From Oehlia diaphana (Eukaryota; Glomeromycota; Glomeromycetes; Glomerales; Glomeraceae), in contig QZLH01002228.1 in assembly GCA_003833135.1 (NCBI GenBank), positions 1 through 15,470 of the forward strand: 15,470 nt of DNA, given 5' to 3'. The translations under genes and the position numbers were made by a program. The stretch's first letter is position 1; the number at the start of each line of letters is the position of its first letter. The notes under the pieces are model-generated. The model made no database searches. It worked only from the letters and a program-made list of their open reading frames with translations, and was not told where the DNA came from. Below, piece after piece: positions 1-8,247 of this stretch.

Positions 1-119
1 GATAGATTTCGCGCAATTTTTTAAGACAGTATGAGTTTGCTGACTTCGTTTCCAATTGTAGATCATTTGGATCATAAGTAGTATCAAGTTTTTGGATATT
101 TGGATAAAATGCTTGCGTC
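1..119 (-). CDS. Exon running off the left edge of the window
   Basis: After an acceptor-like TAAAG at 124-120, two minus-strand frames stay open to the window edge. One reads RTQAFYPNIQKLDTTYDPND and onward and has the balanced composition of a real soluble protein. The other (GRKHFIQISKNL...) is the one reached in phase if the preceding exon ends at 206. A GTTTGA donor at 212 would instead lead into the RTQAFYPN frame. The ancestral acceptor of the cassette family, TTTTTTTAG before ATGG, is TTTTTTTAA here, so splicing may have moved 10-12 nt downstream. Partial; family not recognised. Confidence 0.45.
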
Positions 120-205
120 CTTTAGCCATTTAAAAAAAGAAGAAACAAAACGTCAGTAAGTATTTCGTTAAAAAAATGGCTTAAATAAAATGCTCAAGTT
201 CCCAC

Positions 206-535
206 CTTCAAACTCGTCTAAAAAAAAATTCCTGAGTCCAGCAGTATTCCAGCCGATTAGCCAAAATCCCACGCCCTGTTTCTTTTTATCTTTGTTTCCT
301 AATCTTTTCAATAACTTCTTGATATTTTCTGTGAATATAAGGGTTAGGTGACTATGATATCTAAGGCTAAGTATTTAAGCTGATTTTTCACCAAATTCCC
401 ATGCGTCTAGACCATCTAAAAAAGAAAGTTCAAAGTGTTAATAGATATTTCATTACTGTAAAAATAAAAAAACAAGGAAATCTAGTAACTACCCACCAAA
501 TTTCAACACGCTTAAAGGCCAAAATGAGACAAACT
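206..535 (-). CDS. Three-exon open chain at the downstream end of the microexon array
   Basis: Exons 535-497 (39 nt), 415-392 (24 nt) and 328-206 (123 nt) are all multiples of three and all phase 1. Joined across introns 496-416 (GTGGGT...TTTTTTAG, 81 nt) and 391-329 (GTGAAA...TTCACAG with a CACCTAAC branch-like site, 63 nt), they give about 62 codons without a stop. Visible features are a Trp-rich start (FVSFW, LDAWEFE), a strongly basic stretch (KKLLKRLGNKDKKKQG, NLS-like) and then GFWLIGWNTAGL. An alternative splits the last exon by a 55-nt GTGGGA...TTTAG intron (272-218), leaving a 12-nt microexon (217-206). Family not recognised. The upstream exon 629-598 does not join in phase, so the complete transcript is unresolved. 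Confidence 0.5.
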
Positions 536-1542
536 CTAAAAAAATGAATTAGTACTAAAAACGAAAAAAATAAAAAAAACCCCCAAAATTTACTTACATT
601 TTCATAAGAGGTCGCTAAAACAAATGTACCTAAAAAAATAAAATCTCACGTTAAGAAAAGTGTTTAATTTAGGTAAAAGACTGATATATTAAAGTTACAT
701 TAAATGTATATTAATTTATATTTTCAATATTGCAAATAAATCGTAAAGTATTCTATAAACTTTAATTAAGAAATATTAAAGTAATCTATTCTAAATATAT
801 TCGTACTCAAATCTATTATTATTCTAATCTCAAAAAAAAAGTTATTCTATTAATATAAATTATTCTATAAATGTAAATGTCTTAACTCTATGAGTAATAT
901 TCATTTTTTTATAGACATTTGAAATTGTTCAAAACTTGGGATTCCTGTAGAGCTGTTTCCCTACTAAATAAATAAATTAATTAAGTTATTAATACGTTAA
1001 AACGTTTTCTAAAAGAAAGTTATTGAAAGTATTTCAAAAACATACTTCCAGGCTTCATGGTTCTGGTAATGAAGTCAGAGCCAGTGTCTACAATATCGTT
1101 AGTTAACTTAAAAATTCTTCAAGAGTAAGCCATCAGAAACTTAAAGAAAGAAAATAAATGAATTTTAGTAAAAGAAAATGAAACAAAAAAAATGTAAAAA
1201 TAACAAACATTAACCTTTATTCTAAAAGATACTACCGAAATCTAAATGAGAAGACAATTGCCGATTTTATTGCAAAAGAAAAAATGCTAAAATAGTGTTT
1301 TTTTATGAAATAGTTTCAAATTTTTGAAACTTACCTATTGGGATTCTAGTATTTAAATCAAAGTTCCCAAAACTGGCCATCTAAAAAAAAAGAAAAGAGC
1401 GAACAATAGTAACTTTTGTTGAAAAAATAATGTTTGCAAAAATCCACTCACCAAAATTCATGTCCATTCAAGGCAAAAGTCATCTAAACTAGTACAAAAT
1501 GCAAAACATGAAATGTAAGTTAATGTTTCGTTGGGTGAATGA

Positions 1543-2097
1543 AGTTTAGCCAGGTGGTATAATGGCATTAGGGAAGCTTCTTGAAGGACTAGAAGGCGTT
1601 GCAGGAGTAGTAAATATTTAGATTATATAGTTAAGTTAGTTTTAGATGGGAGACATAAGTCTGATTTTGACTGATTTGGTACCGGTACCTTGACATCTTT
1701 AGGGGTAAATTTTTTGCACTGCCACCAAATTGGTTTGGTCTTTCAGGATTCGTGGATGTCACCCGCCAGGTAGAACACGGTTGGTAAGTTGGCTCATGAA
1801 AAAAAGTATTGGTTTACAAAATTAGGTAGTTTCCAGGAACGGTACGTTGCGCATTATGATGGGAGAGAATGGCAGTGTTTCATTATTTATCAGACTACTT
1901 AGTATCATGTGATGTGGAGATCAGATACGCTATTTACTCAATTTACAATACATGTAGCTAGACTTTTTGTATTTTTTTTTTTCGTTATTGTATTTGGATA
2001 GATACTTTATTTAACACATATTGAGTCCGGTGCTTGACATGTACAAGGTTGTATTGTAAGATGCGAACACCTTATTAATAAAGTTTTGTTCAAAAAA
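1543..2097 (+). mobile_element. Inserted repeat copy, probably a 5'-truncated retroelement
   Basis: This block is GC-richer than its surroundings, carries one long decayed reading frame (1564-1902) and a 3' untranslated part of about 190 nt, and ends in the tail TTATTAATAAAGTTTT (2072-2087) followed by an A-rich run. The same 16-bp tail recurs at 8614-8629 after another decayed frame. It sits inside an intron-like part of the minus-strand microexon array and interrupts it. Truncation at the 5' end and an A-rich 3' end fit a LINE or LINE-mobilised copy. I could not identify a target-site duplication, and no reverse transcriptase motif is visible, so the class is inferred. Confidence 0.45.
1564..1902 (+). 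pseudogene. Decayed repeat-encoded protein, C-terminal end
   Basis: One plus-strand frame runs from 1543 to the stop at 1900-1902, broken only by in-frame TGA at 1582-1584, TGA at 1672-1674 and TAG at 1771-1773. Between the stops it reads like protein: KYLDYIVKLVLDGRHKSDFD, then IGLVFQDSWMSPAR, then KKYWFTKLGSFQERYVAHYD and EWQCFIIYQTT. TGA and TAG can arise from CGA or CAG by C-to-T transitions, but no intact copy is available to prove that here. The family is not recognised. The short remnant suggests only the C-terminal third or less was copied. Confidence 0.4.
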
Positions 2098-2625
2098 ATA
2101 AAGTTACCATTTTGTTACATAAAAATGAAAAAAATAAATCATTTTCGAAGATTATAACTTTGAAATGAGTACAGCCTTTGAAATGGGCTTCTTTTACCAA
2201 AAAAATCAAAACGTTTCATTAAAAACCCTGAAAGAAAAAATTTGAAGTTTTACCTTCAAAAATAATAGTTCACTTTGAAATGAAGTGAAATGGAGTCCTG
2301 AACCTAAAAAATAAAAAATAAAAGCGTTAAACATTTCCTTAAAAAATTAAAGAAAAAATTTGAAGATATTATTATACTTTCGAAGCTGGACCTAAAAAAA
2401 AGAAACGTTTGTAAAACATTTCATTAAAATTCCCCTCCCCGAATTTCCACATGTCCAAAGAGCCAAAGAAATAACATCATCTAAGAAAAAGACATAAAAA
2501 GAGAATTTAGTGGTTGTTTAAAGCAAAAAATAAAAAAAAGAAGGCTTAAAAAGATGGAATAAAGAAATTAGTAAGACATTGCAAAATTTAGCAAAATACC
2601 ATGTTCAAAGAGTCAGGGAGCCGCC

Positions 2626-2800
2626 TAAAAAAGAAAAAGAAAAGGAAAGGGGAAGTGGAGTAAAGAAGACAAAGGAGAGGGAAAGGGAAAGAATGAGTAG
2701 GGAAAGGAATGTACGAGGAGGGAAAAGAGAGGAAAGAGAAGGGGAAAAAGAGAAGGAGGAAGAGAAGAACGAGAAGAGGGAAAGGAGATAACAAGAAGGG
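2626..2800 (+). repeat. Long polypurine tract (G/A on plus strand)
   Basis: About 175 nt are almost purely A and G on the plus strand, with a few interruptions. A second shorter tract lies at 2938-2996. On the minus strand it is a long C/T tract running straight into the acceptor at 2625 of the microexon array. Both strands are open here only because of low complexity (a K/E/R-rich frame on plus, an L/F/P/S-rich frame on minus), so I do not call a gene. Such tracts can adopt triplex structures. Confidence 0.7.
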
Positions 2801-3848
2801 GGAAGGTGTTATGTAATAATATAATTAATTTATAGACTGTAATTTATTATTAAGAAGGTATTAAAAGGGGTTTTTGAACGTATTGTAACCCATTGAAGGT
2901 ATAATACTAATTTATGATTTATTGAAATTATAAAAGGAAATGCTGAAAGAACAAGAAGGAGGGAAGAGAAAGAATAAGAAAGGGGAAAGGGATAATATAG
3001 CTTAAATTGAATTTAACTTTAACTTTTGGATATAGTTTAAATTTAACTTTTGATTTACGCTAATAATACACTAAATTGTAATATAAGTTTCAAATATAAT
3101 TTTAAATTTAACTTTCGATTGAAGAAAAAAAAATACAATTTATCTTTGATTCAACTTTTGTTCAATATTATCACAAAAAAAAAAAAAAGATTCTTTTGTT
3201 TAAGAATATCACTTAACTATTCTTAGTAAGCTAATATGCAATTGTTATTAATTGTTTCGATACCTGTCAAAGGTCGGAGATAAAGTATATCTGTTGAAAA
3301 GATCATATTTCCACACAATATCGATAATTTCTATATAGGTATTTTTTAAAAGAATAATACTATTATGCTATTTATTTATTTTTTATTTTTATAACCATGT
3401 GATGATACTATTATGCTAATCATTACAACATAACAATTTGAATAATGGTTTTTACTCACATGACCAGGACACTGAATTTATGATGATTTGTAATGTAATT
3501 TTATCACAAAATTACAAAATTACCACTTAAACTACTAGTAATATTATAAAATTAATTTTAAAAAATAATATTTATTAAATATTAAAATATTAAATAAAAT
3601 AAAATACAAATATACTATGAAATGTTCTTTCCTAATTATTGTAAACTAAACAAAAAAAAACTTTGAATTTTCTAGTTGTTAAACCCACTTCTCCTATCTA
3701 CCTATAAGTCTAGATTCATCCAAGTCTTCTAGAATCTAACAACCCCAAAAAAAAAGAAATATAAGAACGTCAATTAGAAGCCAACTTCCTCTGTAAACAT
3801 CCAAATATCCAAGAGTTGGCATTTCTAAAGTTTGGAGTCTTATAACAA
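2801..3848. other. AT-rich non-coding stretch with short direct repeats
   Basis: No supported gene. Visible structure: a 20-bp direct repeat TTTAAATTTAACTTTYGATT at 3036-3055 and 3101-3120 (19 of 20 identical); a 14-bp direct repeat ATACTATTATGCTA at 3357-3370 and 3405-3418; and a perfect 8-bp hairpin GTAATTTT/AAAATTAC at 3495-3502/3508-3515. The N-terminal exons of the minus-strand microexon gene would be expected in or beyond this interval, but I could not identify them. Confidence 0.5.
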
Positions 3849-4078
3849 AAAGACCCACGAAAAAGAAAAAATCCTGAAGCATTCCACAAAAAAGAACAAT
3901 TTACAAAAAGAAACAACCCATGAAAAAATTAACACACGAAAGAATTGACCCACAAAAAGAACAACCCATAAAAAGAAACAACCCATGTAAAATGATTTAA
4001 TCTACATAAAAATAATGACTCACGTTAAAAGAACTGACCTATGAAGAAGAATTGGCTCACAAAGAAGAATCAACTGAC
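3849..4078 (+). repeat. Degenerate minisatellite, unit about 16-18 bp
   Basis: About a dozen imperfect copies of a unit close to CCCAYRAAAAAGAAYRA follow each other, for example cccacgaaaaagaa, cccatgaaaaaatta, cccacaaaaagaacaa, cccataaaaagaaacaa and ctcacgttaaaagaactga. Copies differ at many positions and lengths vary, so the array is old. No coding frame spans it. Confidence 0.6.
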
Positions 4079-4125
4079 AAAAAAAAAAGGAATAGAATAT
4101 AAATTAAAAACCTAAAAAAGAGGAT

Positions 4126-4380
4126 AAAAAAAAAATTTTTTTTTAAAAAAGGAGGGGAACAAAGTTAGAAAAAGGAGGATGATGAATAAAGTTAGGAAAG
4201 TAAAATAAGTTTTTTTTATAAAAATGGGAGATAAATTCTAGGAAGAAATTTTTTTTAAAAAAAAAGGGTAGCGAGTGGGAAAGGAAATGAAAAAATAGAA
4301 TTGAAAAAAAAATTTTTTTAAAGGGGCGACGAAGCAAAGGGTGAATAAAAAAAAGAGGGTGGCAAATAAAAAAGAGAGTG
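4126..4380 (+). repeat. Degenerate repeat built on an A-run/T-run/A-run switch followed by a G-rich segment
   Basis: A run of A, then 7-9 T, then A occurs at 4126-4150, 4246-4265 and 4304-4322. Each is followed by a purine-rich GGAGGGG, GGGTAGCGAG or GGGGCGACGAA segment. The spacing suggests two to three decayed units of roughly 60-115 bp. Open frames on the minus strand here are low-complexity F/L/K tracts. Similar T9A9 switches recur at 15027-15045 and 15165-15182. Confidence 0.45.
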
Positions 4381-5018
4381 ATAAATAATCAGTATATATA
4401 CTGTATATAAAAAAAAGTATCATATGGAATTGTTATACGGAATCTATAAAAACGTATGCCAAACGTATATAAGTCATATACAGAATTTTTATAGGGTATT
4501 TGGGTCTATAAAAGTTTAATCTATTTATAAAATCAAGTTTTCTAATTGATTTAAAAAAATGAAATAAATAATTAATATTGTAATTCATCGTCAAGTAATA
4601 TTTAATGCATCAAAAAAATATCTTGAATTGATTTTTTCGGCTAAATTTTGATGGCAATTATCATCCATTTACCACCTATTCACCACCTATTCACCACCTA
4701 TTTAATAGCATTTTACAACTGCGTAAAGACAATTTCATGAGTTGTTTGATACCACATCGTCACATGTTGTATAATAGATCGTTGTGATTTGATGGCGATT
4801 TCTTAACTGCATGGTACAAATCACGGGTTTCTGCAAAGAATTTCGTTTAGTTTAAGTTTTAATACAATGTACGTAAAAATACAATGTAATATTCTAATAT
4901 AGTACTCTAAAAATGTGTAATATAATATAATACTTAAAATTGTACAATATGAAAAAAGTATAATATAATGTTTAAAAATGTAAAATACATTGTAAACAAA
5001 ATTTTACAATTTATTATT
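4381..5018. other. AT-rich intergenic DNA with a perfect palindrome
   Basis: No gene is supported. CAGTATATATACTG at 4390-4403 is a perfect 14-bp palindrome. Short repeated TATACGGAAT/TATACAGAAT-like words occur at 4432-4486. A motif TTTGATGGCRATT appears twice, near 4647 and 4787. Confidence 0.4.
4671..4703 (+). repeat. 11-bp tandem repeat, three copies
   Basis: ACCACCTATTC occurs at 4671-4681 and 4682-4692, and ACCACCTATTT at 4693-4703. The near-perfect identity suggests recent expansion compared with the older minisatellites nearby. Confidence 0.85.
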
Positions 5019-5127
5019 TCATTAATGTGCGTTTTGAGGGTGCACAATTAGATTATCATAAGACACAAAATCTTGCACATTTTTGTAATTTTTTGTGCAT
5101 ATACTGCGCATAAAAAATTTAGTGATG
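5019..5127 (+). repeat. Dispersed repeat, copy A
   Basis: Contains ATTAATGTGCGTTTTGAGGG at 5021-5040, then TG, and ends in a TAAAAAATTT...TGATG segment. A second copy lies at 5610-5699 in the same orientation. The shared 22-bp opening (ATTAATGTGC, R, TTTT, S, AGGGTG) differs at two positions, and the interior also shares GCACAAAAT...TTGCA words. The copies flank the 5177-5362 MITE and one TTCGGYGAAATG array. Confidence 0.5.
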
Positions 5128-5176
5128 TTGTTTATTAATCTTTTTTTTTTTTTTTTTACTTACTTTTTCGTGAATA

Positions 5177-5362
5177 CAGTCAACCTCCCATATAAGCACA
5201 CCTCTCAGGACCAAAAAAAAATGATGTGATTATAAAAATACTATATGATGTGACTAAAGAGGAGGTTTTTTTAATATATTTATTAGTAACTTGGGCCAAT
5301 GCAAATGTGCTTATATGGGAGGATGTGATTAGATAGGAGGTGACTATATGGGAGGTCGACTG
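5177..5362. mobile_element. 186-bp pogo/Tigger-like MITE with TA target duplication
   Basis: Terminal inverted repeats begin CAGTCAACCTCCCATATAAG at 5177 and, on the other strand from 5362, CAGTCGACCTCCCATATAGT; 20 of the first 23 positions match. TA dinucleotides flank both ends (5175-5176 and 5363-5364), as expected for the Tc1/mariner superfamily. The 17-bp CCTCCCATATAAGCACA of the left end (5184-5200) is repeated exactly in inverse orientation at 5306-5322, so the right end carries a subterminal copy. Further GATGTGAYTA-type words recur inside. No coding capacity, so it would need a transposase in trans. CAGT-type ends fit pogo/Tigger elements (family knowledge); the assignment is inferred. 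Confidence 0.8.
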
Positions 5363-5388
5363 TAAATGTTTTCAAATGGAATAGACGA

Positions 5389-5440
5389 TTCGGTGAAATA
5401 ATTTCGATGATTTCAGTAAAATGATTTCGGAGAAATGTCA
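5389..5440 (+). repeat. Short TTCGGYGAAATG-type minisatellite
   Basis: Four imperfect units of 9-15 bp begin at 5389, 5403, 5412 and 5426 (ttcggtgaaataat, ttcgatgat, ttcagtaaaatgat, ttcggagaaatgtca). It lies 25 bp beyond the MITE and is related to the clearer array at 7282-7376. Confidence 0.55.
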
Positions 5441-5609
5441 TTACAAAATTTTTAGGGTATTCAATATTACACAAATAGTTAAATTACTCAAAATTTATAC
5501 AATAAAATTAACAATATTATATGTATAATTCTTTGTACAAATTTATATAAAAATTAACACATTTTTTTACAATATATTGTATGTAAATACATTATATATA
5601 TTAAATATG

Positions 5610-5699
5610 CAATTAATGTGCATTTTCAGGGTGTGAAAATCAATTTTTTCATGCACAAAATATTGCATATATTTTACATATAAAAAAATTTCCTGATGG
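5610..5699 (+). repeat. Dispersed repeat, copy B
   Basis: Second copy of the block at 5019-5127, same orientation, offset by 591 bp at the conserved ATTAATGTGC core (5612). It has diverged more in the interior. The arrangement could be two solo copies of a repeat family or a segmental duplication enclosing the MITE. Confidence 0.5.
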
Positions 5700-6165
5700 A
5701 ACGTAACCTGATTTTTGATAAATGCTTAAATGAATTTCTATTTTTATATCGCATAATCGTCCTATTTTACGATATTCGCATAAGTTCCATATGCCGCAAT
5801 TAAATCCCAATGATAAGTATAGTAAATGCCCCGAAGAGCACAATACTAAAAATAACTCAGATTTGATTTTCATAAACACTATGGAATGGAAAATCATGCA
5901 AATGATGTAATTATAAATTATTTCGCATGATTGCCAAGAAAAAACATAAGCCCTTTCTTTTTTTATTATTCTCCCAAAGTCTTATTATTATTAATCATGT
6001 TAATCGGGTCAATTTTCTTTCTCATTCGTTCATTTCTAGCTATCGTAAACGGTTAATTAAAGTATCCCCAATGTATTCGTATCCCCCTTTTTTAATCAAA
6101 AAAAAAGTCACATTTTCTCTTGATTTTCATTATTTAAAGGGTTTAAAATTTGAACGCACCTGCAC
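5700..6165. other. No supported gene
   Basis: Two long-ish frames (5927-6196 plus, 5649-5897 minus) cross this stretch. Both have F/S/L/K- or I-rich composition, no recognisable domain, and run into repeats, so I leave them out. CCCCCTTTTTT occurs at 6083-6095 as well as in the inverted repeat that follows. Confidence 0.4.
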
Positions 6166-6249
6166 CCCCCTTTTTTGGAAATTTTCCGATTATTAATGGT
6201 CACGTTATGATCAGAAAATTTACAATTTAATAATTTCCAAAAAAGGGGG
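6166..6249. repeat. Perfect 18-bp inverted repeat with 48-nt spacer
   Basis: CCCCCTTTTTTGGAAATT at 6166-6183 is matched exactly by its reverse complement at 6232-6249. The arms could form a stem or be the ends of a very short non-autonomous element. No target-site duplication is evident. Confidence 0.85.
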
Positions 6250-7065
6250 AGTAACTCACAGTCCTTGTGGTCATTTGTATTACATTTATTTGTTTTAATA
6301 TCAACTTATCCAATTTAATTTATTAATAAATGCAAATAACGCAAATATATTCCCAGTAAAAAGTTATAATATGAAAATTGTACAATTTTTATATTTTAAA
6401 TTTGTAACTATTATTCATTATATTCATTTAAACAAAATTCGTACAATTTTTTCAATATTTTTTAAATTCATATGAAACTTATAAATTTGTACTAATTTGT
6501 AGCATAAGACTGTAATTAATCATTCATCGCTTTCACAATTGTTAAGATTTTCATCTACTTTTTGTTAACAACTTTTGTGTGGTTGAAAAAAATAATTATA
6601 TTGATCTTCAGACTAGAAATAAATTTAGAAATTGAAATATTAATCTATATAAATTTGGAATTTAATTTTACTGATCATTTAAATGATTCCAGATTCTTGG
6701 GTAAATTTTTCAATAAATGATCGTCCGAGGTTACCTTGTTAAAAAGTAATATTCTGTAATTATATTGATCCTTTATTAATGATTTCACCTAATTAAAAAA
6801 ATAATTATATTGACAAAAATACTAATTACTTCTGAAAATCTTCGCATGTTAGGCTAATTTCAAATGCAAGTGTTCCATTTCAAAAACTATTAGTAGAGAA
6901 TAAATAAAAAACTAATCAATAAATTCATGTACTAAAATAACAATAAAAAAAATAAAAAAGTAAAATGTGATTTAAGTAGTAGTTAAAAAAAATATCTTTT
7001 TTAAAGTTGTGGCTAAACTATTTTTATTCATTTCATTTATAAACTTATTCATATGATTAATAAAC
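6250..7065. other. AT-rich non-coding DNA
   Basis: No gene seen. AAAAATAATTATATTGA occurs at about 6588-6604 and again at 6797-6813, with a related TAATTATATTGATC near 6757. ATCATTTAAATGAT at 6674-6687 is a perfect palindrome. Confidence 0.4.
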
Positions 7066-7135
7066 AATTGATATCAATTAATACACGATATCAATCGCGT
7101 CGCGTCATTTATATGCTAAAGCATGTGATATCGTG
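7066..7135. repeat. Palindrome plus nested stem-loop
   Basis: AATTGATATCAATT (7066-7079) is a perfect 14-bp palindrome. Immediately after it, CACGATATCA (7084-7093) pairs with TGATATCGTG (7126-7135), and inside that ATGC-TAAA-GCAT can form an inner hairpin. The loop contains CGCGTCGCGTC, unusually CpG-rich for this window. Function unknown. Confidence 0.75.
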
Positions 7136-7281
7136 ATTATAACTTTATCTTATAACATTTTATTTTTTACAATAAGATTTGGGGATCTGTACGTTTATTT
7201 GAAGATTAGCTAATTGATGATCGAAATTGGCTTTATAGGTGTAAAAAAAACAATAAAATAAACAAATGTAATAAATAATGT

Positions 7282-7376
7282 TTCGGCAAATGTCATTCGG
7301 CGAAATAACCTATACGGCGAATGGCTTCGGCGAAATGCGAAATGACCTTGGCGAAACAGCCTTCGGTGAAATGTCC
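7282..7376 (+). repeat. TTCGGCGAAATGNC minisatellite array
   Basis: About six degenerate units close to TTCGGCGAAATGACC, 13-22 bp each, run in tandem (ttcggcaaatgtca, ttcggcgaaataacc, tacggcgaatggc, ttcggcgaaatg, ttggcgaaacagcc, ttcggtgaaatgtcc). The array is markedly GC-richer than its flanks. A related array lies at 5389-5440. Confidence 0.75.
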
Positions 7377-8240
7377 TGATACCATATGAAACAATATTAT
7401 TTGCTTATCCACATGCCGTTTTGACAGGTTATATTTGCTTAAAAATTAACGATATTTATGGCTAACGTCATAATTTTATTTGCTTAATTTTGGCGGGATT
7501 TTCAATAAGTCATATGTTATGATTGCATTAGTACCATCTAACTAACAAAAAGATGAAATGTTATATTGTATATCGTTAATTGATATTTGATAAAATTAAA
7601 AAATAAAATGACAATAATTGGAAATTATAAACGTATTATATTATTGTGAATTTTCGTATTAAAAAATTTTATAAGGGCATATGTATGATTTGATTGTTCA
7701 ATTAGTGAATTCACATGTTGAGTTTGCTTATTTATCTTAATAAAAACCTTGCGTAGAGCTATTATAAATTTATTGACCTTTCTTGTTACCTATATATTAA
7801 TATATATGCTCGGGTTCTGAAAAAATTCATCAAGGCAGTCTCTTATAGATGATCCGGATACTATAAACGGAAGTAGAAAATGATTATAGAAGTATTTGAT
7901 GCAAACAACATAAAAAAATGGGAGTATGGAGCAAATATATTAAAAAAAATCACTTTTTAAGGCGGAACAGCAGTTGATTAATATTCACCCTCCATATGGT
8001 AAGAATAAACTGATTCTTACTTTCCAAAATAAACATACTCATTTTATTAATGTACTTTGATTTTAGTAATTAAGGCTACTAACGGAAAAAAGTTGAAATA
8101 AGTAAATGATATTTTATTAAAATAATTGTAGTGAAATAAAGAACAATTTTATTGTTTTATTAAATTTACAGTAACTATAAAATTACAAAAATGTATTGTT
8201 TTCAAATTATAATTAAATTAATTAAATTTATAAAATTATT
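7377..8240. other. AT-rich intergenic DNA, no supported gene
   Basis: TATTTGCTTA occurs three times at 7398-7407, 7432-7441 and 7477-7486. Around 7818-7971 short frames with fair composition appear (SLIDDPDTINGSRK; MIIEVFDANNIKKWEYGANI), but none can be extended or assigned. They may be remnants of a decayed gene. Confidence 0.35.
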
Positions 8241-8247
8241 TAACTGA

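Larger units (their letters stand above)
1..2624 (-). pseudogene. Array of microexon-like cassettes with conserved short introns (decayed gene)
   Basis: On the minus strand, polypyrimidine tracts ending in TAG recur just upstream of short blocks that usually start ATG or GT and end TTTG followed by GTGRG or GTAAG. Blocks in minus order: 2624-2600, 2480-2440, 2391-2378, 2303-2254, 2190-2159, 1483-1452, 1380-1335, 1241-1215, 1087-1046, 629-598, 535-497, 415-392 and 328-206. The intervening introns share a core resembling TTTAAYGAAATRTTTACTAAC, seen (plus coordinates) near 151-176, 435-458, 1399-1425, 1514-1534, 2207-2226, 2323-2346, 2405-2434 and 2565-2589. This means whole exon-intron cassettes were duplicated. 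Several sites are lost (donor GT changed near 2439; acceptor AG changed to AA near 132), phases clash upstream, and an insertion at 1543-2097 splits the array. Tandem short exons with conserved introns recall SP7-type Rhizophagus effectors, but that link is only a hypothesis. No signal-peptide exon was located. Confidence 0.55.

Noticed and set aside
1547..1600. tRNA-like A box (TAGCCAGGTGG)
   Set aside because: One position off consensus, no B box or cloverleaf downstream; the block is better explained by its decayed reading frame.
2579..2794. Overlapping ORFs on both strands (K/E/R-rich and L/F/P-rich)
   Set aside because: Both are translations of the polypurine/polypyrimidine tract; the hydrophobic minus-strand one mimics a signal peptide by composition only.
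4143..4423. Minus-strand ORFs rich in F, L and K
   Set aside because: Direct translation of A/T-switch repeats and A-runs.
5649..5897. 82-codon minus-strand ORF
   Set aside because: Overlaps dispersed repeat copy B, no recognisable motif, no plausible promoter or splice context.
5927..6196. 89-codon plus-strand ORF with a hydrophobic start
   Set aside because: Low-complexity F/S/I/K composition, no domain, ends inside the 18-bp inverted repeat; best explained by chance in AT-rich DNA.
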